Positions 45,692 through 54,203 of a stretch of DNA of 59,682 bases are shown in pieces (position 1 is the first letter of the stretch; the number at the start of each line of letters is the position of its first letter). Where the stretch lies: positions 1 through 59,682 of the forward strand of contig JAFAZI010000141.1 in NCBI GenBank assembly GCA_019239875.1, in the 5' to 3' direction. The translations under genes and the position numbers were made by a program. This DNA is from Frankiaceae bacterium (GTDB lineage: Bacteria; Actinomycetota; Actinomycetes; JAFAQI01). The notes beneath the pieces were generated by a model, which had not been told where the DNA came from, searched no databases, and saw only the letters and a list, made by a program, of their open reading frames with translations.

Positions 45692-45888
45692 TGGCGCGTG
45701 ATCGCTACGGCGACCAGGTCGACGGCGAGTATTCCGGCGGAATACCGCGTGAACATGACCCGGGCTGCCACAACGGTTGGCTGGGTACGGAAGATCACCC
45801 AACGCCGTGCCCCGCGTGCAAGCCACACCTAGTGCGCCGCGCTGGCAACTGGACGGTCGATCGCTCGCGTATTCGGAACGCATCGTGA
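45691..45888 (+). CDS. small zinc-ribbon protein
   Basis: 65 residues. CHNGWLGTEDHPTPCPACKPH has cysteine/histidine spacing typical of small zinc ribbons found in actinophages. Copy A of the element's TATTCC-N3-GGAATA palindrome (45730-45744) lies inside its coding sequence. Overlaps both neighbours (TGATG and GTGA). Confidence 0.7.
   Translation: MARDRYGDQVDGEYSGGIPREHDPGCHNGWLGTEDHPTPCPACKPHLVRRAGNWTVDRSRIRNAS
45730..45744. repeat. element palindrome, copy A (TATTCCGGCGGAATA)
   Basis: A perfect 15-bp inverted repeat, 6-3-6, extending to 17 bp (45729-45745). Two other copies with different centres occur in the element (47747-47761 and 52480-52494); the palindrome was not noticed outside the element. 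Confidence 0.75.
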
Positions 45889-46256
45889 CGGCCGGCGCGA
45901 GACGATGTGTGGGCTGCGGCCAACGGTTGCCGGAGCGTTGCCGATCGGACAGGCGCTTTTGCTCAAAAGCGTGCCAGGAGACGCATAACGTTCGTCGCTG
46001 TTCGGTCGATGGCTGTGACCAAGCACATCGCGCGCGCGGCCTGTGTTCGACGCACTACAACGAGCGTCATCAGCCCGCCAGGCATCGGAAGCGACCCGTC
46101 CACTGCAGCTACTGCGGTGACCCGTGTGTCAAGGAGCCGTCGAGCAGATATACGCATCGGTATTGCTCGCTCACCTGTCGAGATCTCCACAGCCTCGAGC
46201 TGACAACCGGTGATCCATTCAGAAACCGCCGGGTCACGACGCAGGTAAGCCGATGA
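45885..46256 (+). CDS. multi-zinc-finger protein related to phage HNH-associated fingers
   Basis: 123 residues from a GTG overlapping the previous stop. Three cysteine clusters: CVGCGQRLPERCRSDRRFC, CSVDGCDQAHRARGLCSTHY (the finger that usually precedes phage HNH endonucleases) and CSYCGDPCVKEPSSRYTH then YCSLTC. No HNH catalytic motif follows, so it is either a binding protein or a catalytic remnant. It overlaps the next gene by four bases. Confidence 0.72.
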   Translation: MTAGARRCVGCGQRLPERCRSDRRFCSKACQETHNVRRCSVDGCDQAHRARGLCSTHYNERHQPARHRKRPVHCSYCGDPCVKEPSSRYTHRYCSLTCRDLHSLELTTGDPFRNRRVTTQVSR

Positions 46257-46711
46257 CCGAGACCAACCTGCGTGCGGCCTACGGCGAGTTCGTTGTCCTC
46301 TCGACGGACGCCGCGCGCGAGCTCTATCGCCTGGCGCTCTTCGGCGCTCAGGTTCTACGAAGCCGAGACGGCGGGGGCGGGTTCCGCCCAGGTTCCGCCG
46401 ACCTAGTCGAGTTCCTCAGCCCGATGTTGAGCATCGATGCAGGTCAGACGAGCGCCACCGAGATACTGCTCGAGCCAAGTTCCGGGCCCTTTGCGGATCA
46501 TGCGGAACTTCGCCGACAGTCACCGAGTGCTGTCACAAGCGTCGAAGCCGCCGTTCGTTGGGACTGCGAAGACACGTACGTTCGCCGGCTATGCCGCGCG
46601 GGGCGGATCCCGGGCGCCACGAAGGACGACGCCGGCGCGTGGCAAATCCCGATCGAAGCGCTCAGCACTCCCCTATCCGAACTACCGCGCGTGACATCGA
46701 CGAAGGGCTGA
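46253..46711 (+). CDS. hypothetical protein with C-terminal helix-turn-helix
   Basis: 152 residues. The last ~60 residues (VTSVEAAVRWDCEDTYVRRLCRAGRIPGATKDDAG then WQIPIEALS) look like an excisionase/MerR-type HTH in which the recognition helix follows VRR. The N-terminal part is unrecognised. Starts within the stop of the zinc-finger gene (ATGA), so the four genes from 45691 are one translational unit. Confidence 0.7.
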   Translation: MTETNLRAAYGEFVVLSTDAARELYRLALFGAQVLRSRDGGGGFRPGSADLVEFLSPMLSIDAGQTSATEILLEPSSGPFADHAELRRQSPSAVTSVEAAVRWDCEDTYVRRLCRAGRIPGATKDDAGAWQIPIEALSTPLSELPRVTSTKG

Positions 46712-46716
46712 CGGAG

Positions 46717-47400
46717 ATGGCCAAGGCAACACGACTGCTCGACCGAGCACGCAAGTTCATCCAGCGGATGCGTGACACCGCGCAAAAGCGCGACGACGAC
46801 CTGGACGCCATCGATATCGCCGGCCGGACGCAGGACTGGGTGAACGAACGACGCGCGCAGATCCGGATGACAGCGCTAGAGCAGCTGACCTCCCTCTACG
46901 ACGAAGCGCGGAACACCCTCGACGAGGCCGAAGCCGCTGCGGCCGCAGAGCTCGCCGGCTCCCCAGACACGGCCGCGGAGATCAGGCGCAGCCGCTCCAC
47001 CGATCGCGTGGTGCGGATGCTGGAAGGGAACCAGCCCGTCGAGGTCGCAGGCGTACTTGCCGGCGCCGGCGACGTCGACGGGCTGCGGGCGCTACGAGAG
47101 GAACTGCCGACCTACCTGCAGCGCACCATGAACCCGGCCAGCTGGCGCGACGCGGCGACGCGCACCCGCACAATCGCCAGCCAGCAGCTCATGGTCGATC
47201 GCGCATTGCGCGAGCTCCTCGTCGGCTCGCAGCGCGACGCGATCGACGCTGCCCTCAGTGTCGACGCGGTCCGTCGGCAACTCCACGCCACCTGGGTAAT
47301 GCTGACCCAGCCGAACCGGGGTTTCGAAGCAGCCGTGCAACTGCAGTACGCAAAGGCTGACGACTTCGCCGCAGAGTCGGCAACCACGTCCCGCAGCTGA
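46717..47400 (+). CDS. hypothetical alpha-helical protein
   Basis: 227 residues from the ATG at 46717 (GGAG three bases before it); the open frame extends upstream in the shadow of the previous gene. Rich in Ala, Glu and Arg with long helices (ALEQLTSLYDEARNTLDEAEAAAA) suggestive of coiled coil. No domain recognised. It might be a structural or scaffold-like element gene, but nothing specific supports that. Confidence 0.6.
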   Translation: MAKATRLLDRARKFIQRMRDTAQKRDDDLDAIDIAGRTQDWVNERRAQIRMTALEQLTSLYDEARNTLDEAEAAAAAELAGSPDTAAEIRRSRSTDRVVRMLEGNQPVEVAGVLAGAGDVDGLRALREELPTYLQRTMNPASWRDAATRTRTIASQQLMVDRALRELLVGSQRDAIDAALSVDAVRRQLHATWVMLTQPNRGFEAAVQLQYAKADDFAAESATTSRS

Positions 47401-47404
47401 CCCG

Positions 47405-47638
47405 ATGCGACCGAGACCACCAGCAGGCGTCGAGGCTCGACGTGCGTGGGTCCGCGAGAACGTGCCCGATTGGAACGCGGACGCGATGACCGCGAGTGAC
47501 CTTGCGCGCATCTCCAGTTCAGGTGACTGCATCGATGTCGTGGGTCTCACGGATTCCGACCGCGCCCGGATCGGGCTAATGCCGAGCCGCAACATGCGCG
47601 GCCGCGACGACGTCTGGACGTCGATGTGGGCCTGCTGA
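47405..47638 (+). CDS. small hypothetical protein
   Basis: 77 residues, starting 4 bp after the previous stop. The sequence has WVRENVPDWNADAMTASDLARI and DVWTSMWAC and no recognised domain. Co-oriented with the upstream genes and followed by a gap with a hairpin, so it is probably the last gene of that transcript. Confidence 0.5.
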   Translation: MRPRPPAGVEARRAWVRENVPDWNADAMTASDLARISSSGDCIDVVGLTDSDRARIGLMPSRNMRGRDDVWTSMWAC

Positions 47639-47668
47639 AACCCCCGGGGGGGTCCCCTGCTCGTGCGC

Positions 47669-47696
47669 GAGCGCCGAACCCTCGGAGAGGGCGCTC
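47669..47696. terminator. hairpin after the first element gene block
   Basis: GAGCGCC (47669-47675) and GGCGCTC (47690-47696) are complementary around a 14-base loop, which could also form CCCTC-GGA-GAGGG. It lies between the gene ending at 47638 and the one starting at 47783; no T-run follows, so a terminator role is tentative. Confidence 0.4.
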
Positions 47697-47746
47697 AGAA
47701 GTCGGTCAGGTTCAAAGGATTCCCAGGACCCCTTGCACACATCTGA

Positions 47747-47761
47747 TATTCCGCCGGAATA
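47747..47761. repeat. element palindrome, copy B (TATTCCGCCGGAATA)
   Basis: Perfect 6-3-6 inverted repeat lying 21 bp before the start of the gene at 47783, where a regulatory protein would affect the promoter or start of the tape-measure operon. Confidence 0.75.
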
Positions 47762-47782
47762 CCGGGCGGTCGGGAGGCCGAG

Positions 47783-48040
47783 ATGACAGGTCATGAAGAC
47801 GCGGTCCAGAAAGCGGTCGATCGCCTTCTGGGATCGCTGCTCGAGATGGGTGTCGCGGACCGCCAGCACGGCACCACCAAGCTCGCCTCGATCATCGTCG
47901 GCGCACGAGCCGCGGTCGCGGAAACCCTCGGTGACCTCGCGGGCGTCAACGTCGTGTCAACGTTCTGGGACTCCCTCGATCAACTTGCGTCCGCAGTCCA
48001 GGCGCATGTCGACGCGGAGGTAGGGGGCCACCATGGCTGA
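47783..48040 (+). CDS. small hypothetical protein overlapping the tape-measure gene
   Basis: 85 residues, helical (AVQKAVDRLLGSLLEMG and VVSTFWDSLDQLASAV). It overlaps the tape-measure start by eight bases. In phages this position holds a tail assembly chaperone, but I see neither chaperone similarity nor a slippery sequence. Function unknown. Confidence 0.6.
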   Translation: MTGHEDAVQKAVDRLLGSLLEMGVADRQHGTTKLASIIVGARAAVAETLGDLAGVNVVSTFWDSLDQLASAVQAHVDAEVGGHHG

Positions 48041-51000
48041 GCGGACCGTTGTCGTTCGACTGCGTGCAGAGGTCTCGGACTACACGGCGAAGCTCGAGGT
48101 CGCGGGACGGGTGACCCAGGACCTCGAACGCAAGGTCGCGATGGCGACTGGCAAGACCGCGGCCGGCTACCGCCAACTCGGCCTGGGCATGGTCGCTGCG
48201 GGCGGGCTAATCGTGGCGGGATTGGGGGGCGCCGCAAAGGCGGCCGCTGATTTTGACGCGAAGATGGCGCTGGTCCGGACCCTCGCGAAGGCGTCGCCGG
48301 CCGACATGAGTCGGCTACGCGCGGCGGCTGAAACTGTCGGCCAGGCGTACGGGTACAGCGCCGGTCAGGTCGCCGACGCAGAAGCTGAGCTTGTCAAAGC
48401 AGGCGTGTCGGTGTCCGACATCATGGGCGGTGCGCTCAAGGGTGCGCTCACCCTGGCCGCGGCCGGACAGACCGACGTTGCGACCGCGACCGAGGTCGCC
48501 ACGGTCGCGATGACGCAGTTCGGCCTCAAGGGCAAAGACATCCCGCACGTCGCGGATCTGCTTGCTGCCGGCGCAGACAAAGCGCTGGGATCGGTCACCG
48601 ACCTCTCGTACGCCCTGGACCAGGCGGGCCCGCAAGCCTCGCAGTTCGGTGTGTCCCTCGAGGAGACCGTCGGCACTCTGGCAGCGTTCGCGAACGCCGG
48701 TCAGGTCGGTGAGCGCGGCGGCACCGTGTTCTCGCAGATGCTTCTGCAGCTCGCCGCGCCGAGCAAGCAAGCTTCCGACCTCATGCGGAGACTCGGAATC
48801 GACGCGTACGACGCCGGCGGCCAGTTCGTCGGGATGGCCGGCCTCGCGGGGCAGCTGCAAGACAAGATGTCGGGCCTGACCGGTCAAGAGCGCACTCACG
48901 CGCTCGCCGTCATCTTCGGCGCCCGCGCGATCCGAGGCGCCAACATCCTGTACCAGCAGGGTGCCGCTGGCATCGAGGGGTGGACGAAGAACGTCGACGA
49001 TTCTGGGTTCGCCGCGCTGCAGGCCGCCGGCAAGATGGACAGCCTTCGTGGCGATGTCACAAAGCTCGGCACTGCGCTTCAGACCGCGTTCATTGGGGCC
49101 GGTGAGGGCGCGCAAGGACCGCTACGAGGGCTCGTGCAGGACGCGACCGCCGTGGTCAACAAGTTCAACGAGCTACCCGGTCCCGCGAAAACGGTGGGTA
49201 CAGTCCTGGTCGGCGTGGCCGGTGCCATCACGCTCGTCGGTGGCGCGGCCATCCTTGCCGTTCCCAAGATCGATGCGTTCGTCACGGCGATGGAGTCCCT
49301 GACCGGCACGGCCGTCAGTGCGCGGGGGGCGCTCGGCCTAGTCGGCAAGGCGGCGCTCGGTCTCACGTTGATCCCCGCGATCGACATGGGTCTCGACAAG
49401 CTCGACAGCCTGTGGATCGACGCGCCAAAGGTCGACGCACTCGCCGCGAGCCTGCTCACACTAGGGGAGAGCGGACAGACCAGCGGCGCGATGCTCGACA
49501 CCTTCGGGCCCAAGCTCGAAAAGATCGGCGCGATGGTCCGGGCGGTCACCAGGCCATCGCTCGGAAGCCAGGCGTGGAGCGGCGTGAGTCATATTCCCGT
49601 CCTGAACTGGGGCGAGAAAGTCGAGAAAGCTTTCGGATCGAACCCGTACGCGAATGTTGACGAGGCCCGCGTCAAACTAGCGGCGCTCGACGACGCGCTG
49701 ACCCAGCTGGCCGACAACAACCAGATGAGCGTCGCGCGGGACAAGTTCGCCACCATCGAGCGCGCGATCGAACGGTCAGGCTTGTCCGCCGAAAACGCCG
49801 CTGGTGTCTTTCCGCACTTCGCGAGCGCAGTGAACATGGCAGCCGTGCGGAGCGGCAACGCGGCCGCTGGCGCAGGATCGCTGGGCGACCAACTTGACGC
49901 ACTTGTGCCGCCTGCTAAGCAGGCGGCGTCGGCGACCGACATGGCCGCCAAGTCGATCAAGCGCTACCAGGACGCCCTGCACGCGCTCAACGACCCTCTG
50001 TTCGCGATGAACCAGGCGCTGCAGGATCTCAAGGCGAAGCAGGACGCTGCAGCCAAGGCGACTCAGAAGTACGGCAAGGACTCGCACCAAGCCAAGCAGG
50101 CCAACCTCGAGCTGGCTCAGTCGGCGATGGAGGTCCACGGCTCGGCGCAGGCTCTCGCGAAGTCCTGGGCTGCGAGCGGCGTGACTCTGGGCAAGGCCCG
50201 CAAAGAGCTCCGCGCGTGGACCAAGGACGGGTCTCTCACGAAGCATCAGGCCGACCAGATCCTGCAGTCGTTCGGGCAGCTCATCGGCAAGGCGAAGGTC
50301 ATGTCCGGGATCGACGCGAAGATGACCGTCGGCGTCCAAGACAACGCCAGTTCGCCACTCGACCGGCTCAACGAGAAGGTCCACGCGCTCACCAACGTGC
50401 CTCACACCGTCCGGGTCACCACGCTGATCACGACGGACAAGGCACCGGGCCGCGCGTCTGGAGGCGGGCTGCCGGAAGGTTGGGCGGCGGTCGGCGAGCA
50501 GGGCCCGGAGCTGGTGCACAAGAGCGGCGGGCGCGTCGACGTCTTCTCCAACACGGCGTCACGGGGGATCGTCGCCGCGACGGGGATGCGTGCGCCCGGG
50601 TTTGCCGGCGGCACCGGCCGAGCTGATCACGTGGTCGCGCACCTGCAGCGCATCCTGTCGAACCCGGCGTCGACCGGACTGCAGATCGCGCGTGCCCTGG
50701 AGATGCTCGACAAGCTCTCCGTCGCATGGCAGGCGACCGTCACCGAAATCAACCAGGCGGCTCAGCACCGCAGCCTCCTGCGCGACGTCGCCAAGGCCCA
50801 TGACGCGCTCAAGAAGGCGAACAAAGAGAACGGCAGCAACGCCAAGGCCGACGTGCACTCAGCCACCCAGCAGCTGAACCAGGCGCGTAAGGCACTCGAG
50901 GAGTTCCGCAAGCAAGCCGCGATCGACCGCGCGACCCGGAAGATCGACGCAGCGACAGCGCGGCTGCAGGCGAAGGAAACCCTCGAGGCGAACCGTGAGG

Positions 51001-51674
51001 CCTTCGAGTTCGACCGGATGAGCTCCGCCGAACAGCTGCGTTACCTCGAGCACCGGATGGCGAAGGAGAAGAAGTACTCCGACCAGTGGATGTCCGACGC
51101 GCAGCAGCGGCAGCAGATCCTCGACCAGCAGCGCCAGACCGCCGAGTCGCTGTCGGAGTTCATCAACCCGACTCAGCAGTCCAGCGTCGGGTTCGCCCCG
51201 TCGATCGGCCAGCTGGTCAGCAATGGCGAGGGACAGGTCGACCAGTTCACCCAGTGGCTCGAGCAGCTCGACCTCGCCCGCCACAAAGGCCTGTCCAAAG
51301 CGGCGGTCGCGATGCTCGGTCTCGACTCGGGACCGGACCAGCTCGCCGAGCTCCTGCAGATCAACAAGGGCAGCGCCGTGCAGATCCACGAGCTCAACGA
51401 GATCGCCCGGGCCCGCAAGCACCTCAGCCGGGTCGGGGCGAAGGCCACCCTGTTCGACTCCGGAGGCGTGTGGCCGTCAGGCACCCTCGGCATCAACCTG
51501 TCCGGACATGACGAGCTCGTCGTACCGCACGGCAAGTGGCAGACCTCCGCGCCGTCCTCGATCGACGTCAAGGTGTACGTCGGCGACCGGGAGATCACCG
51601 ACATCGTCCGCGTCGAGCTGAACACCCGCGACCGCGACGCCGGCTACCGCGACAGAAGGGTCACCCACAGGTGA
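48033..51674 (+). CDS. phage tail tape-measure protein (TP901 type)
   Basis: 1213 residues. The N-terminal region (about 50-350) has the hydrophobic GMVAAGGLIVAGLGGAAKAA stretch followed by helical repeats typical of TP901/PhageMin_Tail tape measures. Glycine-rich links with the family's VGEQGPELV sequence lie near residue 825 and a similar FDSGGVWPSGTL near 1150, and a coiled coil spans about 905-1035. In siphophages this protein sets tail length and leaves with the DNA; about 0.15 nm per residue would mean a ~180 nm tail. It is the only tail gene seen in the element, with no tube, terminator, tip or chaperone gene. Whether it is functional or a remnant is open; the frame is intact. Confidence 0.92.
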   Translation: MAERTVVVRLRAEVSDYTAKLEVAGRVTQDLERKVAMATGKTAAGYRQLGLGMVAAGGLIVAGLGGAAKAAADFDAKMALVRTLAKASPADMSRLRAAAETVGQAYGYSAGQVADAEAELVKAGVSVSDIMGGALKGALTLAAAGQTDVATATEVATVAMTQFGLKGKDIPHVADLLAAGADKALGSVTDLSYALDQAGPQASQFGVSLEETVGTLAAFANAGQVGERGGTVFSQMLLQLAAPSKQASDLMRRLGIDAYDAGGQFVGMAGLAGQLQDKMSGLTGQERTHALAVIFGARAIRGANILYQQGAAGIEGWTKNVDDSGFAALQAAGKMDSLRGDVTKLGTALQTAFIGAGEGAQGPLRGLVQDATAVVNKFNELPGPAKTVGTVLVGVAGAITLVGGAAILAVPKIDAFVTAMESLTGTAVSARGALGLVGKAALGLTLIPAIDMGLDKLDSLWIDAPKVDALAASLLTLGESGQTSGAMLDTFGPKLEKIGAMVRAVTRPSLGSQAWSGVSHIPVLNWGEKVEKAFGSNPYANVDEARVKLAALDDALTQLADNNQMSVARDKFATIERAIERSGLSAENAAGVFPHFASAVNMAAVRSGNAAAGAGSLGDQLDALVPPAKQAASATDMAAKSIKRYQDALHALNDPLFAMNQALQDLKAKQDAAAKATQKYGKDSHQAKQANLELAQSAMEVHGSAQALAKSWAASGVTLGKARKELRAWTKDGSLTKHQADQILQSFGQLIGKAKVMSGIDAKMTVGVQDNASSPLDRLNEKVHALTNVPHTVRVTTLITTDKAPGRASGGGLPEGWAAVGEQGPELVHKSGGRVDVFSNTASRGIVAATGMRAPGFAGGTGRADHVVAHLQRILSNPASTGLQIARALEMLDKLSVAWQATVTEINQAAQHRSLLRDVAKAHDALKKANKENGSNAKADVHSATQQLNQARKALEEFRKQAAIDRATRKIDAATARLQAKETLEANREAFEFDRMSSAEQLRYLEHRMAKEKKYSDQWMSDAQQRQQILDQQRQTAESLSEFINPTQQSSVGFAPSIGQLVSNGEGQVDQFTQWLEQLDLARHKGLSKAAVAMLGLDSGPDQLAELLQINKGSAVQIHELNEIARARKHLSRVGAKATLFDSGGVWPSGTLGINLSGHDELVVPHGKWQTSAPSSIDVKVYVGDREITDIVRVELNTRDRDAGYRDRRVTHR

Positions 51675-51694
51675 AACCAAGCCTGGTAAATGCG

Positions 51695-52417
51695 TCACGG
51701 GCTGAGTGGCGCGCGATAGTCAGCAGGATCTCCGACTAGCGGCGCCGTGCGCCAATCCCGCTGCAGCGTTCGTACCAGCTCGTGGGCGATCTGACGCATG
51801 TTCGCTTCGGCCCACGCGTACGCCGGAAACGGCACCTCCTCGTCCCCGACATGATTGAGCATGCCAAGGCGATCATCGAGCAACGCCACGTACTCGGGAT
51901 CGAGCGCGGGATCGACGTGCGCACCACCGTCCGTGTTGGCCATGGCAAGGACGAGGCGACCGCGACTCCACCAGTCGCCCTTCGACGCTTCGATGACTTT
52001 GTCGTTCCACCAATCCCGGAACGGCATCGGAGGATTCACGCGACCAGCGTGCCCGTCGCCAACAGCATCCCAACTACTCGAAGCAGTCGAAGTCGACGCG
52101 GTCGCTGTCATCGTGATTCGGTTGCACGCCAGACCCTGTTCGGACAGGATCAGCACGCCAGGCTCGGGATTCAGCCGAGTGTCCACGAACCGAATCCCGC
52201 GGATCAAGTTGAGCTGATCGAGCAGCGATCGCGAACTCATCGTCGTATGCACCAATACGCGCGCTGAGACAGCCAACGTTCGGGACCGATACCGCTTGCC
52301 GGCATCGAACGCCGCGCAGTCGTCGACGAGAAGCTCGTACTGATGGCCAAGGGCGCGCTCGAGGTCCTCACGGCTTCGCGGCGTGCGGTGCTCCTGAACT
52401 CGAGGTTTCCTGGTCAT
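51695..52417 (-). CDS. conserved hypothetical protein
   Basis: 240 residues. YELLVDDCAAFDAGKRYRSRTLAVSARVLVHTTMSSRSLLDQL near the N terminus and NTDGGAHVDPALDPEYVAL later resemble a widespread family of unnamed proteins found in accessory regions. No catalytic motif is obvious. Copy C of the element palindrome lies 63 bp upstream of its start, and it is convergent with the tape-measure gene (20 bp apart). Confidence 0.65.
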   Translation of the reverse strand: MTRKPRVQEHRTPRSREDLERALGHQYELLVDDCAAFDAGKRYRSRTLAVSARVLVHTTMSSRSLLDQLNLIRGIRFVDTRLNPEPGVLILSEQGLACNRITMTATASTSTASSSWDAVGDGHAGRVNPPMPFRDWWNDKVIEASKGDWWSRGRLVLAMANTDGGAHVDPALDPEYVALLDDRLGMLNHVGDEEVPFPAYAWAEANMRQIAHELVRTLQRDWRTAPLVGDPADYRAPLSP

Positions 52418-52479
52418 CCAGTCAATGGTGACGGCTCAATCGCCGAGTAGCCACCGATTTCAACCTCGCCGCGCGGCGG

Positions 52480-52494
52480 TATTCCACCGGAATA
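52480..52494. repeat. element palindrome, copy C (TATTCCACCGGAATA)
   Basis: Same 6-3-6 inverted repeat as copies A and B with ACC in the centre. It lies between the 3' end of the second recombinase gene and the start of the conserved hypothetical gene at 52417. Confidence 0.75.
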
Positions 52495-52538
52495 TTCGAC
52501 AAGGCCCCGGCGAGATCCGTCGTAGCCCGTCGCGGGTC

Positions 52539-53660
52539 TCAGGTCGTGGCCGCGGCGGTCACCGCCCGCCGCATCGCGTCCGAGGGCACAGCGGCATACC
52601 GGGCGGTCGTCGTCGGGCTTGTGTGACCGAGGAGCTCCTGGACGGCGAGCAGATCACGGTCGACGGCGTACGCCTTGGTGGCGAACGCATGACGCAACGT
52701 ATGTGCTGTCCACCGTTCCTCGAGCGCAGCGGCCATCAGCCGGCCGACGTGACCAGCCGACATGTGGCCGTCGACCTGGCCGGGGAACAGATATCCGCCG
52801 CCAGCTGCGGCGATCGCGGCCGCGAGGTCCTCACTCACCGGGACGAGCCGCGTGCGGCCCCCCTTCCCTGTCACACGTAGCAGCCCGTCAACTAGGTCAT
52901 CTGCGTGCACTCTGGCAATTTCGGCTCTTCGAAGTCCCGCGTGCGCGCCAAGCATGAGCATCAGTCGGACACGCCCCAGCGACTCGTCAAGCGACCGGCG
53001 CACCACCGCGTTGGGTGCGGGCCTCGGCTTTCCGGGCGGGACCCGCACGGCCGGCAGACGAGCCGATGGGTCGTCCCCGATCAGTTCGGCCGCCGCTGCC
53101 CAGCGGTAGAACGAGCGGAGGGTTACCGAGTGCGCCTTGCGGGTCTCCGCCGCCCACGTTGCCGAAGCGAGGTACGCGACCAGGTCGCGCGTCGAGACCT
53201 GCCAGGGCGAAGGATGCGACTCGGCGAACCGAGCGAGCAGGGCGAGCCTCAGTCGAATCGTCGACTCGGCGTGATTCGAAGCCCGCGAGTGCAGCAGCCA
53301 CTCAGCAATCGGTTGCCGCCACCGGATCGGGAACTTGGCCGTCGAGCCCGCGCGAGGATGCGCTGGTCCGCCTGCTCGGGTGGAAGCCTGGTCCACTGGG
53401 TTATCGAGCCGGACACCCTCGTGCACGAGCCATCGGAACCACGAGTGAAGGTAACTGCGGTAGGTCGCTCGTGTGTGCGCACTGACTCTGCGTGCGATCA
53501 GGAAGGCCGCGATCGCCTCCGGCCTGGCCCGTTCGAGGTCCACACCTGCGGCCGCGAGCTGCTCGACGAGCCGTCGGCGTTCAGCGATCAGCGACTCGCT
53601 GACGGCATTTTCGCGTTGCCACGCGCACCACCGAGCTAGGTCCCGCTTTGTCGCGCTCAT
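52539..53660 (-). CDS. XerC/D-like tyrosine recombinase with apparent duplicated core-binding region
   Basis: 373 residues from the ATG at 53660, overlapping the upstream DUF6907-like gene (ATGA); the longer open frame runs through that gene out of phase. Catalytic residues R244 (AGLRRAEIAR), K266 (TGKGGRTRLV), H320-x2-R323 (HTLRHAFATKAY), H346 (LLGHTSPTTT) and Y355. Two SAM-like core-binding segments seem to precede the catalytic domain: residues ~20-90 (RATYRSYLHSWFRWLVHEG) and ~112-200 (HSVTLRSFYRWAAAAELIG). Most Xer-like enzymes have one. It is unrelated in detail to the integrase at 42488, so it is not a copy of it. Confidence 0.88.
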   Translation of the reverse strand: MSATKRDLARWCAWQRENAVSESLIAERRRLVEQLAAAGVDLERARPEAIAAFLIARRVSAHTRATYRSYLHSWFRWLVHEGVRLDNPVDQASTRAGGPAHPRAGSTAKFPIRWRQPIAEWLLHSRASNHAESTIRLRLALLARFAESHPSPWQVSTRDLVAYLASATWAAETRKAHSVTLRSFYRWAAAAELIGDDPSARLPAVRVPPGKPRPAPNAVVRRSLDESLGRVRLMLMLGAHAGLRRAEIARVHADDLVDGLLRVTGKGGRTRLVPVSEDLAAAIAAAGGGYLFPGQVDGHMSAGHVGRLMAAALEERWTAHTLRHAFATKAYAVDRDLLAVQELLGHTSPTTTARYAAVPSDAMRRAVTAAATT

Positions 53661-54001
53661 CCGCTGATCCGCTCGTAGATGCTTATCGCCTCGGCGAGCT
53701 CGGTGGCGACCTGCCGCGCCTTCTCGATCGAGATGCCCGTGCCCTCTTCGGTCCACATATCGATCGCGGGCTGATCGATGGTGACCCGACCGTCGTAATT
53801 GGTTTCGTACGCCGTCACACCGACGTAATCGCGCTTCAACGCAGTGTGGAATCGGCTCTGCGTGAATGGCTCGGCGGGGTCGACGATCTCGTAAGGATGG
53901 CTGGCTGGCTCGACGCACCACGGCGGGCACGGCGGCGGCGTGAGTGTGCTGGCGAACGCCTCGTCGACCTGATCGGCCAGGTCCCCTGTGAAGTCCTCCA
54001 T
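53657..54001 (-). CDS. DUF6907-like protein
   Basis: 114 residues with a CPPWCVEPASHPYE motif, the Cys-Pro-x-Trp-Cys...His pattern of the DUF6907 family found on actinobacterial plasmids and integrative elements. The rest is acidic (EEGTGISIEKARQVATELAEAISIYERI). Four-base overlap with the second recombinase suggests it acts with it, as a small partner similar to the zinc-ribbon gene upstream of the integrase. Confidence 0.7.
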   Translation of the reverse strand: MEDFTGDLADQVDEAFASTLTPPPCPPWCVEPASHPYEIVDPAEPFTQSRFHTALKRDYVGVTAYETNYDGRVTIDQPAIDMWTEEGTGISIEKARQVATELAEAISIYERISG

Positions 54002-54203
54002 GTCACTTCCACCGCCTGGTCGATTCGGTGGTGTGCAGTGGACCGCTCTTGCCGTGAAAGGCTCGCATCGGGCCCCTCACCTCCCTATAGGTGTTGGGTC
54101 AAGGGCTCGCCTGGAGTTGACGCTCCGGGCGAGCCCGTCTTAGTTCGTGACCGTACACAGTCGTCCACATAATTGTCAGTGGTACTTCGTAGTGTTTCTT
54201 CGC

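Noticed and set aside
47783-48040. Tail assembly chaperone with programmed frameshift before the tape measure
   Set aside because: No slippery run or second overlapping frame is present, and the protein has no chaperone similarity by eye.
51695-52417. Idea that the gene after the tape measure is a minor tail or endolysin gene
   Set aside because: It is on the opposite strand and its sequence resembles an unnamed family from accessory regions; no lysin or tail motif is seen.
47747-52494. Palindromes B and C as ends of a nested transposon around the tape measure
   Set aside because: They are short symmetric sites without target duplications or a transposase, and copy A lies outside that segment.
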